Assembly: GCA_017477125.1 (NCBI GenBank)
Contig: JAFUXN010000124.1
Location: forward strand, 1-46,246
Length of the DNA stretch: 46,246 nucleotides
Source: Selenomonadaceae bacterium
GTDB lineage: Bacteria; Bacillota; Negativicutes; Selenomonadales; Selenomonadaceae
Direction: 5' to 3'
Part shown: one piece after another, positions 44,646 to 46,246 of the stretch
How positions within the stretch are numbered: position 1 is the first letter of the stretch
How the letters are laid out: each line of letters opens with the position of its first letter
Program-made: the position numbers and the translations under genes
The notes under the pieces: generated by a model
What the model saw: only the letters and a program-made list of their open reading frames with translations
The model's database searches: none
Told to the model about the DNA's origin: nothing

Positions 44646-46100
44646 ATGGCGATGACAGTCATGCACAATTCATCGGCGCAACTCGCGCTCGGCGTGCTCA
44701 ACAAAAATTCAACCGCGCTCGGCAAATCGTTGCGAAAGGTTTCAACGGGGCAGAAACTCAACTCTGCTCAAGACGATGCGTCGGCGTATTCGATCAGTGA
44801 GCAGATGCGATCCAAAATCCGTGCGCTCGAGCAGGACGTTCGCAACGTGCAGAACGGATCGGCGATGCTTAAGACCGCTGAAGGCGGCATTCAAAATATC
44901 GTCGACGAGCTTAGAGAACTCAAGGAGCTCGCGCTCGACGCCGCCAACGATTCAAACACTGATGACGACCGTCGCATCATGCAGAAGGTGTTCGATCAAA
45001 AGAAGGACAACATCAACGACATCGCCACCGCCACCAATTACAACGGCAAGCGTCTGCTCGATGGCAGTTACTTCCGTCCAAACTCCGTGCCGAGCACGCT
45101 CAAACCGTCGGGATATACGAGCGGCGGCGCTTATGTCAACGGCGTCATCGACATGTTTTCGCTGACGACGGGCGTCATGAGTAAGAGCGGCGCGCAGGAG
45201 TGGGCGAACGAGCGTACCGCGTATCTTCACAGTCTGAGTTCGGGCGATGTGGTTCTCAACTTCGGAAGCGTCAAACTCGATGGCGAGGTGATCACCTTCC
45301 CTTACGAGCTCGATCAACAGGGCTTTACGATCCTATGCACGTTGCCGACTTGCGAATCCTACTTCGGATTTAAATTCGACGCGGGCATGGATAAGGGGAC
45401 CGGAGAGGCAAGCGGCGACGACACCGCTCCGTTCTACACGATCGGGATCAGAGGAGCAAAATCGTCGGCGGAGGTAGCGAAGGCTTTCTTCGACGGAGTT
45501 GCAAACGCTCTCGGTATGAACGAGGACGAGGTCGGCGATATCATCACGCTCACGTCGGCGCATACTCTTACGATCAAGCGCGTCGGCGAGCAGTACACAT
45601 TCAATCAAAATTACGCGAGCTATTGGATTTACAGCGGCTATGATGCGAATTATGCACCTGCCGACGATTATGAGTTAGTGGTGGACGGCGGGCACGCCAA
45701 GGATTGGAATGCGATAACGATCCAGCATGGAGCATACTCAAATCAGGGAACGAATTTTTATGTGAACGACATGCATACGGATTCGTTGGGGATAGACGTG
45801 GCGAGCGTGACGAACCTCGCCAACGCAAAAGCGGCGCTCGACGTGATCGACTCGGCGATCGAGTATGCGCTCAACGAGGCGACCAATGTCGGAGCGTCGC
45901 TTGCTCGATTGGATTACACGGAAGGGAACGTGTCGACGGAGGCGGAGAATGTCCAAGCGGCGGAATCGACGATCCGCGATGCGGACATGGCGAAGGAGAT
46001 GACCGATTACACTCGTTGGAACGTGCTGATGCAGTCGGCGCAATCGATGTTGGCTCAAGCAAATCAGAATTCGTCGAGTGTGCTCGGGCTCCTGCAGTGA
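44646..46100 (+). CDS. fliC: Flagellin
   Basis: 484 residues. The N-terminal D0/D1 region (NKNSTALGKSLRKVSTGQKL, DDASAYSISEQMRSKIRALE, NVQNGSAMLKTAEGG) and the C-terminal D1/D0 region (AESTIRDADMAKEMTDYTRW, ending NQNSSSVLGLLQ) are canonical. The middle (about 165-390) is a variable surface domain. It contains two cysteines in TILCTLPTCESY, unusual because flagellins are generally cysteine-free. ATG 44646 has GGGAGGTG upstream; a longer frame starting at 44622 would place the ribosome site inside the gene. No sigma-28 promoter is seen in the 48 nt after meaB, so read-through from meaB is possible. Confidence 0.95.
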   Translation: MAMTVMHNSSAQLALGVLNKNSTALGKSLRKVSTGQKLNSAQDDASAYSISEQMRSKIRALEQDVRNVQNGSAMLKTAEGGIQNIVDELRELKELALDAANDSNTDDDRRIMQKVFDQKKDNINDIATATNYNGKRLLDGSYFRPNSVPSTLKPSGYTSGGAYVNGVIDMFSLTTGVMSKSGAQEWANERTAYLHSLSSGDVVLNFGSVKLDGEVITFPYELDQQGFTILCTLPTCESYFGFKFDAGMDKGTGEASGDDTAPFYTIGIRGAKSSAEVAKAFFDGVANALGMNEDEVGDIITLTSAHTLTIKRVGEQYTFNQNYASYWIYSGYDANYAPADDYELVVDGGHAKDWNAITIQHGAYSNQGTNFYVNDMHTDSLGIDVASVTNLANAKAALDVIDSAIEYALNEATNVGASLARLDYTEGNVSTEAENVQAAESTIRDADMAKEMTDYTRWNVLMQSAQSMLAQANQNSSSVLGLLQ

Positions 46101-46111
46101 ATTTGAAGTGA

Positions 46112-46246
46112 CGATGAAAGGACGGGCGCCCGCCTTCGAAGCCGACGGCTCGCCCTTCACCGTGGATGTTGGCTCAACGAAAGTGAGCGGCGAAAACTTT
46201 AGGGCAGCGATGAAAAAAGGGCGCCCGCCTTCGACTCCGGCGGCTC
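46112..46246. repeat. Two dispersed hairpin repeats, the second cut by the window end
   Basis: Copy d (46119-46157) read on the minus strand is a 39-bp match with one difference to 9254-9292. Copy e (from about 46213) has AAAAAAGGGCGCCCGCC ... GGCGGCTC and runs off the end. They lie just behind the flagellin gene and may act as its terminator, although the + strand after copy d lacks a U-tract. Confidence 0.8.

Overview
The window most likely comes from a flagellated diderm Firmicute of the Negativicutes (Selenomonas-like). The signs are a two-subunit methylmalonyl-CoA mutase with MeaB, a flagellin, O-antigen-type nucleotide-sugar genes (rfbFGH), strong Gram-positive-style ribosome binding sites with ATG/GTG/TTG starts, and textbook sigma-70 promoters. 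The assignment rests on gene content only; no rRNA or tRNA is present.

Layout. 1-530: four tandem ~113-bp GC-hairpin repeats. 533-1483 (-): polyprenyl-phosphate glycosyltransferase. 1586-6905 (+): an unfamiliar five-gene operon with a dynamin-like GTPase, two tandem paralogous helical proteins (one with a membrane-active N-terminus), a small coiled-coil protein and a protein of about 15 Sel1 repeats. 6914-11727 (-): an operon led by a stand-alone acyl carrier protein, followed by three polytopic membrane proteins; one of these carries about 100 residues made of three copies of the dispersed repeat inserted in frame. 11830-15885 (+): orphan ABC ATPase, double U32 protein and GT41 (O-GlcNAc-transferase-like) glycosyltransferase. 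15863-16217: convergent small-RNA / 31-residue hydrophobic peptide locus that looks like a type I toxin-antitoxin. 16249-18656: der, a VapB-like antitoxin with a wrecked VapC, and an Ala/Gly/Gln repeat protein.

18713-28170 (+): stand-alone AICAR formyltransferase, a double-domain glycosyltransferase, then rfbF-rfbG-rfbH, a YerE-like ThDP enzyme and an aldolase fusion. Together these suggest a CDP-linked 3,6-dideoxy branched-chain sugar for a surface polysaccharide. 28172-33850: a damaged stretch with a gene remnant, a frameshifted MFS transporter and an RTX metalloprotease broken by a stop and a frameshift. 33952-44597: mutA-mutB and meaB, separated by a frameshifted GIY-YIG endonuclease and a second, intact RTX metalloprotease on the other strand. 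44646-46100: flagellin. 46112-46246: two more dispersed repeats.

Best candidates for something undescribed: the dynamin/Sel1 operon, the convergent peptide/RNA locus at 15.9-16.2 kb, and the hairpin repeat family that occurs as an intergenic array, singly, and as protein-coding sequence inside a membrane protein gene.
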